Shown here: piece after piece, positions 24,996 through 34,200 of the stretch
Layout: the number at the start of each line of letters is the position of its first letter
How positions within the stretch are numbered: the stretch's first letter is position 1
From: Streptomyces sp. CB02400
Lineage (GTDB): Bacteria; Actinomycetota; Actinomycetes; Streptomycetales; Streptomycetaceae
NCBI RefSeq assembly: GCF_001905725.1
Contig: NZ_LIWB01000014.1
Span: 62,001 to 126,000 of the forward strand
Direction: 5' to 3'
DNA length: 64,000 nucleotides
The notes under the pieces: model-generated
What the model saw: only the letters and a program-made list of their open reading frames with translations
What the model was told of the DNA's origin: nothing
Databases searched by the model: none
Made by a program: the position numbers and the translations under genes

Positions 24996-26324
24996 GTGTC
25001 CCACCCACGTCGCCGCGAAGAGCAGGCAGTGAACGAATCCGGCCGTCGCACGCGCGAGCGGCCGGCAGGCGTCGATGAACGGCGAGAGGTGAGGCGGCCG
25101 GCGAGACACAGCGCGTTGTTCGCCGGTGTGCTGGCCGCGGCGGCGACGCTCGTCTCCGGTCCGGCGCAGGCGACGGTCGGTACCCCCGCCGGCACCGGGG
25201 AGAAGCCCTACGTCGCGAAGATCGAGATAGGTGACACGGAGCGTGCCTGCTCCGGCGCGCTCGTCGAGGCGCGGTGGGTCGTCACGGCGGCGAGCTGCTT
25301 CGCCGACGATCCCGCGCAGCCCACGTCGGTCGCCGCGGGCGCGCCCTCCCGGCCCGCCAGAGTGACCGTGGGGCGCACCGATCTGAGCACGACGTCCGGC
25401 GTGGTGCGGGACGTCGTGGAACTGGTGCCCCGGGCCGATCGTGACCTGGTGCTGGCGAGGCTGTCCTCGCCGGCGTACGGCATCACTCCCGTGGCCCTCG
25501 GCGCCACGGCCCCCGCCGACGGCGAGGAGCTGTCCGTCGCCGGCTACGGCCGTACCGACGACGAGTGGGTGCCCGGCAAGCTGCATGTCGGCACGTTCGC
25601 CGTCACCGGCACCCGCGGAGCGGAGCTGGACGTCGTCGGCCTGGACGGCGCCGCGATCTGCAAGGGCGACGCGGGCGGCCCGGCGGTCCGCACGGGCGCC
25701 GACGGCGACGCGCTCGTCGCCGTCGCCGGCCGTTCCTGGCAGGGCGGGTGTTTCGGTTCCGAGGAGACCCGCCGTGACGCCGTCGAGACCCGCGTGGACG
25801 ACATCACGGACTGGATCGGCGCCCAGGTCGCCCGCTGGTCCCTCAAGGCCCAGGCGAACGACAAGTACGTGACCACCGTGGTGGACGCCGCCGGCGCGCA
25901 GCAGGGGAAGCTGCGGGCGCGCGGTGACGAGGTGGGCGGATGGGAACAGTTCACGCTCCACACCCGTGACGGCGGAAAGACGGTGGCGCTCCGGTCCGCG
26001 GCCAACGGCCTCTTCGTCAGCACCGAGATCAACCAGACCGGCGACCACCAGGGGATGCTGCGCGCCCGCTCCGAGTCGGTCACCGGCGGCTGGGAGCTGT
26101 TCACGCTGGTGCCCCAGGGCGGCCAGAAGTACGCACTGCAGTCGAGGGCGAACAACAAGTACATCGTCGCCGAGGCCAACTACACCGGGGACGACGCGGG
26201 CCTGCTGCGCGCCCGCTCGGACAACGTCGCCGGCGGCTGGGAGCGCTTCACGCTGGAGCACGCCGACAACTTCGGCGTCGTGGGGGCCGACCCGGCGGGT
26301 CCTGCTCCCCTGCCCCTGGGCTGA
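24996..26324 (+). CDS. Secreted trypsin-fold pseudoprotease with three fascin-like repeats
   Basis: A 442-residue exported protein. GTG 24996 has CAGGAA upstream; GTG 25029 is an alternative. A long charged leader precedes the signal core (ALFAGVLAAAATLVSGPAQA). The chymotrypsin-fold domain (about 60-285) keeps its disulfide cysteines and Asp (DRDLVLARL). The catalytic His is Ser (VVTAASCF instead of TAAHC) and the nucleophile Ser is Ala (CKGDAGGP instead of GDSGGP), so hydrolysis by the normal mechanism is not possible. The C-terminal 145 residues hold three repeats of about 48 residues (KANDKYV..., GxLRARxDxVxGGWExFTL), matching a fascin-like beta-trefoil fold. It is probably a binding or scaffold protein. 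Confidence 0.85.
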   Translation: MSHPRRREEQAVNESGRRTRERPAGVDERREVRRPARHSALFAGVLAAAATLVSGPAQATVGTPAGTGEKPYVAKIEIGDTERACSGALVEARWVVTAASCFADDPAQPTSVAAGAPSRPARVTVGRTDLSTTSGVVRDVVELVPRADRDLVLARLSSPAYGITPVALGATAPADGEELSVAGYGRTDDEWVPGKLHVGTFAVTGTRGAELDVVGLDGAAICKGDAGGPAVRTGADGDALVAVAGRSWQGGCFGSEETRRDAVETRVDDITDWIGAQVARWSLKAQANDKYVTTVVDAAGAQQGKLRARGDEVGGWEQFTLHTRDGGKTVALRSAANGLFVSTEINQTGDHQGMLRARSESVTGGWELFTLVPQGGQKYALQSRANNKYIVAEANYTGDDAGLLRARSDNVAGGWERFTLEHADNFGVVGADPAGPAPLPLG

Positions 26325-26550
26325 TCCCGCACTGCGCCCACAGGCCGTCCGGCACCCGGCCGCACGGGTGACGGGGTGTGACGAGCGCGGAGGAGCCGCC
26401 ACGTTCACCGCGGACGTGACGGCCCCTCCGGACATGGACTGGCCCGGCCGAACCGCTTCTGACTATCATCCTTTACATATATGAATGAGAGCTTTGTCCA
26501 CCGAGGGTGGCTGCCGCGCGTGCGGGTGCCCTCGTCCGAGTGAGTGATCC

Positions 26551-27381
26551 ATGTCCCGCACCGGCTCCACGGACGACGGCGACGAGCTTCTGGTCAGGCT
26601 CGGGACGCTGACGGCACAGGCGCGTGCGCAGGCGGAGGTGCAGCGCTCCCGGGTCGAGCTGGCCATCGCCCTGCAGCGCGGCATGCTGCCGAGGGGGCTG
26701 CCCGTCGCCGACGGTGTGCGGCTGGCCGTGCGGTACTCGCCCGCGTACCAGGGTCTCAATGTCGGCGGTGACTGGTACGACGCCTTCACCATGCCCGACG
26801 GCCGGATCGGTCTGTCGATCGGCGACGTCCAGGGGCACAACATCGAGGCGGCCGCCTTCATGGGGCAGGTCCGGGTCGGGCTCCGGGCGCTCGCCTCCGT
26901 CGACAGCGAACCGGGCGAGCTCCTCGCCCGGACCAATGAACTGCTGCTGTCCCTCAGCTCGGATCTCTTCGCCACCTGCACCTTCATGCGGCTCGATCCG
27001 GCCACCCGGCTGCTGGAGAGCGCGCGGGCCGGGCATCTGCCGTGCGTGTGGGCCACCGCGGACGGCCGGTCCGGGGTGACCGAGGACGAGGGAGGCCCTC
27101 CCCTGGGGATCCTGTCCGGGGCGGTCTATCCCGTCACCCGCTACCGACTGGACACGGGCGGGGTGTTCGTGATGCTCACCGACGGGGTGGTGGAGGGACC
27201 GTCCATGCGGCTCGACGAAGGGCTGGACCAGGTGGTGCGACTGGCGGGCATCGCCGCGGTCGCGCGCATGGACACGGACGCGCTCGCCGCCGCCGTGATC
27301 AAGCAGGCGGAGCGGGTGGGGCACGACGACGACGCGGCCGTCATGGTGCTCGGGCACGAGGGACCGGCCACTCGGCCATAG
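26551..27381 (+). CDS. PP2C-type (SpoIIE-like) serine/threonine phosphatase
   Basis: A 276-residue soluble phosphatase of the SpoIIE/RsbU class, which dephosphorylates anti-anti-sigma (STAS) proteins. After a short helical lead (AQARAQAEVQRSRVELAIALQRGMLP, in parts) come the core motifs VGGDWYD, LSIGDVQGHN with the metal Asp, ARAGHLP, VMLTDGVVEGP and GHDDDAAVMVLG. No sensory domain is attached. The next gene, 51 bases downstream, encodes a MASE1 membrane sensor without an output domain, suggesting a split sensor-phosphatase pair. The upstream 226-bp gap has an AT-rich stretch near 26460-26480 that could be its promoter. Confidence 0.9.
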   Translation: MSRTGSTDDGDELLVRLGTLTAQARAQAEVQRSRVELAIALQRGMLPRGLPVADGVRLAVRYSPAYQGLNVGGDWYDAFTMPDGRIGLSIGDVQGHNIEAAAFMGQVRVGLRALASVDSEPGELLARTNELLLSLSSDLFATCTFMRLDPATRLLESARAGHLPCVWATADGRSGVTEDEGGPPLGILSGAVYPVTRYRLDTGGVFVMLTDGVVEGPSMRLDEGLDQVVRLAGIAAVARMDTDALAAAVIKQAERVGHDDDAAVMVLGHEGPATRP

Positions 27382-27432
27382 GGCCGCAGGCCCGCGCGTC
27401 TCACCTCGCCGACGCGGCGGCCTCGGTGTCTG

Positions 27433-28449
27433 ATGGCTTGTGTGGTGGCTCGCCAGGACCTTCGTACACCGGCTGTCTTCGTGCTCGAGACGCTGGCCGT
27501 CGCCGCCTGCTACTACGCGGGGGGACGGCTGGGGCTGCTGCGCGAGCTCCACATCGGCGGTGCGGTGGTCTCACCCATCTGGTCGCCGACGGGAGTGGCC
27601 GTCGCCTGTCTGCTGGTCTTCGGGCTGCGCTGCTGGGTGGGCATCGCACTCGGCGCCCTGCTGATCCTCATGCACCTCACCTCGCTGCGGCTGTCCTCGC
27701 TGGGCATCCTCGCCGGCAGCACCGCCGCGCCGGTGTGCGGGTACCTCCTGCTCCGCAGGGTGGGCTTCCGCAGCGATCTCACCCGATTACGGGACTGTCT
27801 TCATCTGGTGTTCCTCGGCGCCTTCTCGGCGATGCTGATCAGCGCGAGCACCGGCGCCGCCCTTCTCGTGGCCACGGGCGATCTCCCGGTGCGGAACCTC
27901 TGGGTGGTGTGGCTGGCGTGGTGGGTGGGTGACGCGATGGGCGTACTGCTCGTCGCCCCGGTGCTGCTCACGCTGTACCGCGTGCTGTACCGCGTGCGCG
28001 CGCCGGTGCGCTGGTCGAGGTGGAAGGAGGCGGTGGGGCTGGCGGTGATCACGGGTGTCCTCGTGCCGCTGGCGACGCGCAGCCCGGCCAGTCTGCTGTT
28101 CGCCATCTACCCGCTGCTGATCTGGGCGGCCCTGCGGTTCCAGCTCGGAGGCAGCATGGTGTGCGCCCTGTCCGCGTCCGTCATGGCCACCATCGCGGCG
28201 ACCGATCGCGTCGGGCCGTTCAAACAGCTGACCGAGGTGGAGGTTCTGGTCAACCTGCACGCGTTCAACGGGGCGTTGGCGCTGACCGCGCTGTTGCTGT
28301 CGGCGGTGATCGCCGAGCAGCGCAATACGCGGCGCTCCGTGGAGCGGGCCTGTCAGGAGTTGGTCGAGGTGCTGGAGCATCTGACCGCGGGGGAGGTGTC
28401 GGCCCGGCCCCAGCGGGACGAGGACGGCCGGCCGCGGGACACGGACTGA
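27433..28449 (+). CDS. MASE1 domain integral membrane sensor
   Basis: A 338-residue protein with about eight transmembrane helices. The motif SPIWSPTGVAVACLLVFGLRCWVGI (in parts) and WWVGDAMGVLLVAPVLL are typical of MASE1, a membrane sensory module normally fused to GGDEF, histidine-kinase or SpoIIE outputs. Here the protein ends about 40 residues after the last helix with a short charged coil (RRSVERACQELVEVLEHLTAGE) and no output domain. It follows the PP2C phosphatase on the same strand. Signal transfer to that phosphatase is the obvious hypothesis. The ligand of MASE1 here is unknown. Confidence 0.85.
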   Translation: MACVVARQDLRTPAVFVLETLAVAACYYAGGRLGLLRELHIGGAVVSPIWSPTGVAVACLLVFGLRCWVGIALGALLILMHLTSLRLSSLGILAGSTAAPVCGYLLLRRVGFRSDLTRLRDCLHLVFLGAFSAMLISASTGAALLVATGDLPVRNLWVVWLAWWVGDAMGVLLVAPVLLTLYRVLYRVRAPVRWSRWKEAVGLAVITGVLVPLATRSPASLLFAIYPLLIWAALRFQLGGSMVCALSASVMATIAATDRVGPFKQLTEVEVLVNLHAFNGALALTALLLSAVIAEQRNTRRSVERACQELVEVLEHLTAGEVSARPQRDEDGRPRDTD

Positions 28450-28484
28450 CCTTTCCTCGCCCCCGCCGCCCCTACCCGTCCTCC

Positions 28485-28601
28485 GGGGGCGCTGCCCCCG
28501 GACCCCGCTCCTCGGACGCCGGAGGGGCTTGAACCAGCCCGTCCGGCGTCCGAGGACGAGGCCCGTCCAGGGCCGAAGGGAGGTCTGGGGGCGCAGCCCC
28601 C
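28485..28601. repeat. Compound palindromic intergenic element (streptomycete type)
   Basis: A central perfect 14-bp stem (28510-28523 with 28542-28555, 18-base loop) is flanked by two small hairpins of the form GGGGGC-N3-GCCCCC (28485-28499 and 28587-28601). I recognise this layout as a dispersed intergenic palindrome common in Streptomyces genomes. It lies after the MASE1 gene and probably also terminates transcription. Confidence 0.7.
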
Positions 28602-28685
28602 GGGGGACGGGAACGGGAAGGAGCGGCGGGGGCGAACACTATGAACGTAAACACCGACTCCATGGTCCTCCCGGACCGGGGTTCC

Positions 28686-28702
28686 TAGCATCCTGGCCCA
28701 TG
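28686..28702 (+). promoter_or_regulatory. Candidate leaderless -10 for the hydrolase gene
   Basis: TAGCAT (28686-28691) lies 8 bases before ATG 28700 and no ribosome site is visible, so the transcript may start at the ATG. No clear -35 is seen. Confidence 0.35.
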
Positions 28703-30166
28703 CGCAACAGATCACGTCATGTCACCCGCGTTCCCCGACCGCCCCGTTCCCGCCGAGGCCTCCGGCGGGCGGTGGGCCCGGTCCTCGCCGCTGCCGCCAT
28801 CGGCGCCCTCACCCAGGCACCGGCCGCCCAGGCCGAAAGCCCCGGCCCGGCCCCCGTCACCTGCCCCACCGGCCTGGCGGAGAAGGCCACCTGCTACACC
28901 GGCCAGGACACGAACGGCGCGTACTACGCGATCGCGATCCCCGAGCACTGGAACAAGAAACTCGTCGTCCACGCCCACGGCGGCCCCGACCTGGGTGACG
29001 GGTCCGACCCCGAGCGCGGCGTCGAGGACCTGGAGCGCTGGCGGGTCATGGTGGACCAGGGCTACGCCTGGGCCGGTTCGTCGTACCGCCGGGGCGGCTA
29101 CGGCACGCGGATGGCCGCGACCGACACCGAGAACCTCCGCCGCCTGTTCACCGAGGAGTTCGGCCGGCCGCGGCGGACGTACCTCCACGGCCAGTCCTGG
29201 GGCGGCAACGTGGCCGCCAGGACCGTCGAGATGTACGGCGGCGCGAGCGGCCCCTACGACGGCGCGCTGCTCACCAACGGCGTCCTCGGCGGCGGCTCGC
29301 GCGGCTACGACTACCGGGTCGACCTGCGCGTCGTCTACCAGTACTACTGCCAGAACCTGCCGCGTCCCAGCGAGCCGCAGTACCCGCTGTGGCAGGGCCT
29401 GCGCCCCACGTCGACGCTGACGACGGCCGGGATGCGCGCCCGGCTGCAGGAGTGCACCGGATACGCGTCCCCGCCCGGGGAGCGCACCGCGCTCCAGCAG
29501 CGCAACCTGGACGACATCCTCGCCGTCACGAAGATCCCCGAGCGCACACTGGAGTCGCATCTGCGCTTCTCGGTCTTCACGTTCCGGGACATCGTGCACA
29601 AGCGGCTGGGTGACCGCAACCCGTTCACCAACGAGGGGGTACGGTACTCCGGTTCGCACGACGACGAGGCGCTCAACGCGGGCGTGGAACGGTTCACCGC
29701 CGATCCGACGGCCGAGCGCGACCTGTCCTACGACAGCGACCTCACCGGCAAGGTGAAGATCCCGGTGCTCACGCTGCACGCCGTCGACGACCCCACCGCG
29801 TTCGTCGAGCACGAGGCGGCCTACCGCGACACGCTCGCCGGCGCCCACCGGGACCGGTACCTGGTGCAGACGTTCACCGGCGAGCACGAGCACAGCGCGC
29901 TGAGCACGTCCGAGTACGCCAACTCCATCGCGGCCCTGGACCGTTGGGTGCGCACCGGTGACCGGCCGACACCGCGGTCGGTCGCCGCGTCCTGTGCCGC
30001 GTTCGACCGTACGTATGGCACCGGGTGCTTCTACGAGCCGGAGTACCGGCCGTCGTCGTACGCCTCGCGTGTCGAACCGCGCCCGGGCGGTACGGCGTGG
30101 CCGGCCATGACGGCCGCGCGGGAGAAGGCGTGGAGCCGTGTCGAAGGGGTCGGCATCGCGCCCTGA
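28700..30166 (+). CDS. Secreted alpha/beta hydrolase
   Basis: A 488-residue exported enzyme. A Tat-like, Arg-rich leader (SRHVTRVPRPPRSRRG) precedes the hydrophobic core (AVGPVLAAAAIGALTQAPAAQA). Alpha/beta-hydrolase features are VVHAHGGPDLG (oxyanion region), LHGQSWGGN with the nucleophile Ser in GxSxG, LTLHAVDDPTAF for the acid and FTGEHEHSAL for the histidine. Several cysteines imply disulfides. The spacing and the long cap between nucleophile and acid suggest an esterase or a peptidase-like enzyme. The substrate cannot be read from the sequence. It converges on the L,D-transpeptidase-fold gene with a short terminator hairpin between. Confidence 0.8.
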   Translation: MRNRSRHVTRVPRPPRSRRGLRRAVGPVLAAAAIGALTQAPAAQAESPGPAPVTCPTGLAEKATCYTGQDTNGAYYAIAIPEHWNKKLVVHAHGGPDLGDGSDPERGVEDLERWRVMVDQGYAWAGSSYRRGGYGTRMAATDTENLRRLFTEEFGRPRRTYLHGQSWGGNVAARTVEMYGGASGPYDGALLTNGVLGGGSRGYDYRVDLRVVYQYYCQNLPRPSEPQYPLWQGLRPTSTLTTAGMRARLQECTGYASPPGERTALQQRNLDDILAVTKIPERTLESHLRFSVFTFRDIVHKRLGDRNPFTNEGVRYSGSHDDEALNAGVERFTADPTAERDLSYDSDLTGKVKIPVLTLHAVDDPTAFVEHEAAYRDTLAGAHRDRYLVQTFTGEHEHSALSTSEYANSIAALDRWVRTGDRPTPRSVAASCAAFDRTYGTGCFYEPEYRPSSYASRVEPRPGGTAWPAMTAAREKAWSRVEGVGIAP

Positions 30167-30171
30167 CCCGC

Positions 30172-30188
30172 GCGGCCCGGCGGGCCGC
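30172..30188. terminator. Short GC hairpin between convergent genes
   Basis: GCGGCCC (30172-30178), a 3-base loop and GGGCCGC (30182-30188) exactly fill the gap between the two stop codons and can serve both directions. Confidence 0.55.
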
Positions 30189-31067
30189 TCACTGACTCAG
30201 CGAGTCGGCGTCGCCCATGACGATCACCGGGTGCCGGTCCGGGTCGAGGGTGCGCAGGAGTTCCTCCATGTGGCGCTCCGAGAGGCTGACGCAGCCCTGG
30301 GTGGGCCCCTGGTGGTCGACGTGCAGCCAGATGCCGCCGCCCCGGTCGGCACCGAGCGGACGGGTCGGGTCCAGCGGGGACGTGCCCGGCTCGCGGTTGT
30401 AGTCGATGGCGATGACGTAGTCGAAGGAGCCTTCCAGCGGCTCGCCCTCGAAGCCGGTGCCGCCGACCGCGAACCCCTCCGACCGGTCGTACGGCAGCTC
30501 GGTGCCGGGATCGGGCAGCAGCCCCCCGGCGTCGGTGAGGGTGAACACGCCGATGGGTGAGCGGAGGTCGCCCGCCCAGTGGTCGTCGGTCCAGCCCTTG
30601 AGGGCGTTGTGCGCGGGCCATGCGGGGCCGCCCTCCCACCCGGAGCCGGTGTGCTGGTACAGCACGACCTCCGAGCGGTTGGCGTCCTTGCCGCGGCCGG
30701 TGACGACGACCACCTGGCGGGCGGTCGCGGGGATCCACGCCCGGGTCCGGGGGCCGAGACCGGGGATCCGGGCGGGTGGTCGTGTCCGCGCTGCGGCGCC
30801 GGGCCGGCCCTGTGCGGTGTCGGCGGGACCCGGCGTGGCGTCGGCGGCGCCGGACGCGGTGTGGGCCGTGCCCGGTGCGCCGCCCGCCGGTGCGGTGGCC
30901 GCCGGGGTGCCCCGCGCCGTGGTCCCGGTGTCCGCCCCGCATCCGCTCAGGGCCGTCAGCACGGCGAGGGCGACGGCCGCCGGCACCGCCCGGCCACGCA
31001 CACGGACAAGGGCACGGTACGGAGCACGGTGACGCGGACGGGGCGGGCAGTCGATCGATGAAGCCAT
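30189..31067 (-). CDS. YkuD-fold L,D-transpeptidase-like lipoprotein
   Basis: A 292-residue lipoprotein. From ATG 31067 the N-terminus has an Arg-rich n-region and the lipobox LSGC near residue 44. A longer in-frame start at 31136 would put the signal too deep. Residues about 50-105 are an Ala/Thr/Pro-rich spacer. The catalytic domain has VVVVTGRGKDANRSEVVLYQ, RSPIGVFTLTDAGG and GIWLHVDHQGPTQGCVSL, where the Cys of QGC and the upstream His match the YkuD Cys/His active site, although the usual S-x-GC[IV]R reads T-Q-GC-V-S. It probably acts on peptidoglycan cross-links or a related peptide outside the membrane. It is a single gene. Confidence 0.8.
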   Translation of the reverse strand: MASSIDCPPRPRHRAPYRALVRVRGRAVPAAVALAVLTALSGCGADTGTTARGTPAATAPAGGAPGTAHTASGAADATPGPADTAQGRPGAAARTRPPARIPGLGPRTRAWIPATARQVVVVTGRGKDANRSEVVLYQHTGSGWEGGPAWPAHNALKGWTDDHWAGDLRSPIGVFTLTDAGGLLPDPGTELPYDRSEGFAVGGTGFEGEPLEGSFDYVIAIDYNREPGTSPLDPTRPLGADRGGGIWLHVDHQGPTQGCVSLSERHMEELLRTLDPDRHPVIVMGDADSLSQ

Positions 31068-31169
31068 GTCCTCAGCCTGACTTCGACTTCCCGGAATCGC
31101 GTCAGCTCCCCGCGCGAGTCCGCCGAAGTCCCCCATCTGCGCTGCCCGGGAGGAGCGCGGGAGGGGGGC

Positions 31170-31219
31170 CGTCCGGGTGACGGGCCCGCACTCCGAGTGG
31201 AGTACGGGCCCGCCGGACG
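31170..31219. terminator. Large hairpin terminator after the GH87-like gene
   Basis: Nested perfect arms CGTCCGG/CCGGACG (31170-31176 with 31213-31219), CGGGCCCG/CGGGCCCG (31181-31188 with 31205-31212) and ACTCC/GGAGT build a long stem with a 4-base loop, 21 bases past the stop codon at 31241. Confidence 0.8.
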
Positions 31220-31240
31220 GAGTAGCGCGCGGGGGTGGCG

Positions 31241-34200
31241 CTACCGGTTGATCACGAACTGCGAGCCGGGTTCGATCAGCACGTCCCCTTCGGCCGAACC
31301 GGTGATGGTGACGTCCGTGAGCGTGGCGCTGCCGCGGGCGCCGCCCATGGCGAGGATGCCGGACCCGTTGTTGGACCTGTCGATGGTGACGCCCGTGATC
31401 CGGGCGTCCGGCACCGCTCCCCCGCCCGACTTGAACTGGATGCCGTCGTAGGTGGAATCGTGGATGTCGGTGTCACGGATGACCACACCCGGGATGTCCA
31501 GCCCCTGGGCGAACAGGGTGATCGCCCCGAACTCCTGGTCCTCGTTCCAGAAGGCGCCGCCGGTGCGGTACAGGCCGTTGTCGGCGATGAGGGTCTGCCC
31601 GGAGAAGGGCAGCGGGTCGTGGTCGGTCGCCAGCATGATGCCGGGGTAGTTCATCGTGTCGTGGATGAGGTTGTTCTCGATGGTGTTGCCGTAGCCGCCG
31701 TAGACGGCGATGCCGTTGGCGCGCCAGGGCAGTTGGATGGTGTTGTTGCGGAAGTGGTTGTCATGGCCGATGTCGACCGACGGGTCCTTGACGTACTTGC
31801 TGGCCCACACCGCGAGCGCGTCGTCGCCGGTGTTGCGGAATGACGAGTTCTCCACCTCGGAATTACGTGTTCCATTGGCGAAGTTGATGCCGTCCGCGTA
31901 GGTGTTGCGGATCCGCATGCCGCTGAATCGCAGTCCGTCGGCCGGACCCCACAGCTCGGGGATGTTGCTGTAGTCGCGGCCCACCCAGACACCGACGTTG
32001 GCGTGCTCGATCCACACGTTACTGATCTTCGTGTCCTTGCCGAACCGGCCGTTGAGGCCGACCCCGCCCTCGGCTCCGCCGTCGCCGCCGCGGATGGTGC
32101 CCGAGCCGAAGATGGCGATGTCCGAGATCTTGGTGTTGTCGTCGACGTCGAAGCCGAAGTTGCCCTCGTGGGGGTGGTTGATGCCGCCCGCCTGGTGCGG
32201 TGGCGTCAGCGTGTAGAACTGGGAGTGCCACATGCCGGCGCCGCGGATGGTGACGTCGCGGATGCCGACCTGGTTGTACTGGCCGCGGTTCAGCGGGTCG
32301 TCGGTGAGGATCTTCTGCTCCTGGCGCCACTGGCCCGGCGGGATCCACACGCAGTCGATCCGCCCGTCCTGGTCGGCGGTCACGGCGCGCTGGAGGGCGT
32401 CGGTGTCGTCGATGCCGTCGTTGGGGACGGCCCCGTACTCGGTGATGGAGACGCATCCGGCCGGCTTGGCGGCGGGCGGCGCCACCTGTTCCAGGTCGAC
32501 CAGGTCGACGATGTAGAAGGCGGCGGTGTCGTCGGCGTCGCGCTGGAGCCGGAAGACGGTGCCCGCCGGGTAGGTCGCACCGAGCAGCGCGTGGGACTCG
32601 TCGAACAGGCGGCGGGCGTCGCCCCCCGGGGTGTTGGTGAGTCCCTCGGGGGCGTCGGTGTTGCCGTACAGCCAGCTGTGCTTGGAGCTGAGGCCGAGCT
32701 TCTGCACGAACTCGCCGTCGGCGTAGAGGCTGAGGGTGGCCTCGGTGCCGCCCCCGCCCGGCGCGTCCGGGATCGAGTTGCGTACGACGATCGAGTTGGT
32801 CGGGTTGCCGGAGGTGAACTGCACGTACTGGCCGGTGGAGTCGAGGCGGACCGACTCGCGTCCGGAGGACTCGGTGGCGAAGTTGGTGTGGCCGAAGGTC
32901 CGCTTGGCGTCGGCGGTGAGGAGCGTGCCCTGGTAGGTGCCGTCCTCCGCCTCGTACTCGGTGTACGGCACGGCGGCGCCACGGCCGACGACGATGGACC
33001 GGGTGAGGATGTTGTTGTTCTCGTCGGTCTCGTCGACGGTGTCCGTGGCGTCCGCGGTGGCGGTGAGGACACTGGCGCCGCCGGTGGCGGTCCAGGTGCC
33101 GCTGATGTCGACCTCGGCGGTGGCGCCCGCGGCGATGGTCCCGGTGGCTCCGTCGAGGGTTCTGTCACCGACGGCGAGACGGGTCACGGAGCCGGCGGCG
33201 GCCGGTGAGGTGCCCCGGTTGTGCACGGAGACGGTGAAGGACACCGACGCGCCCGTGGCGGGGCTCGCCGGGTCGGTCTTGATGCTCCGGACCTCCAGAT
33301 CGGGGCCCGGGCTCTGCGCGACGGTCAGCTTGTCGGTCGCGGTGCGGCTGTTGTTGGTGTCGTCCTGCTCGGGGACGGTGTCCGTGGGGTCGACCACGGC
33401 GGACACGGTGTAACTGCCCCGGGCGCGCTTGCCCACGTCCACGGAGACGGTCGTCGAGGCGCCCGCGGCGAGCGCTCCGACGGGGGCGCTGCCCGCGACG
33501 GCGCCCTCCAGGCTGACAGCGACCGTGGCGGCGGCGGACGCGGCCGTCCCGGCGTTGCGCACGGTCGCGCGGACGGTGACGGCGTCCGTCTCGGTCGGGG
33601 ACGCGGGCGTCCAGGTGAGGTCGGAGACGACCAGGTCGGGGTTGGGGGCGGCGGCGCCCATGACCTGCAACTCGGCCACCTGGGCGCCGTATCCGCTGGA
33701 GTTGTGCGTGAACCTCAGTCGCACGTCGGCGTAGCGGCCGGTGACCGGGATGGTGACGGTGTTGTCACCCGCACCGGGAGCGAAGGTGTAGTCGGTGCGG
33801 GCCTTCAGCGAGGTGAAGCCGTCCGACGCCTGTTCCCTGCCCAGGACTTCGATGCTCTGGGTCCGCTTCGCCCAGGCGGCGTCGGGGTTGAGCCTGACGA
33901 CGACACCGCTGAGGTCCGCGTCGGCGCCCAGTTCGACCGTGAGGGTGGCGGGGTGGCCGCTGGACTCCCAGTAGGTTCCCACCTGCCCGTCGTTGGCGTT
34001 GGTCGCCACGAACGAGTGAATTGTGGAGGAGGCTTCGATCGGCTTGCCGAGCGACAGGTTGGTGCCGTCGACCGGTGGTTCCTCCGGATCGCCGCCGTCG
34101 TCGCCGCCGTAGACCTCGATCTCCGACAACTGGGCGGCGTTCCAGCCGGTGTTGGCGCTCACCCGGACGCGGATGTGGCGCACGTCGCGGGCGGGGAAGT

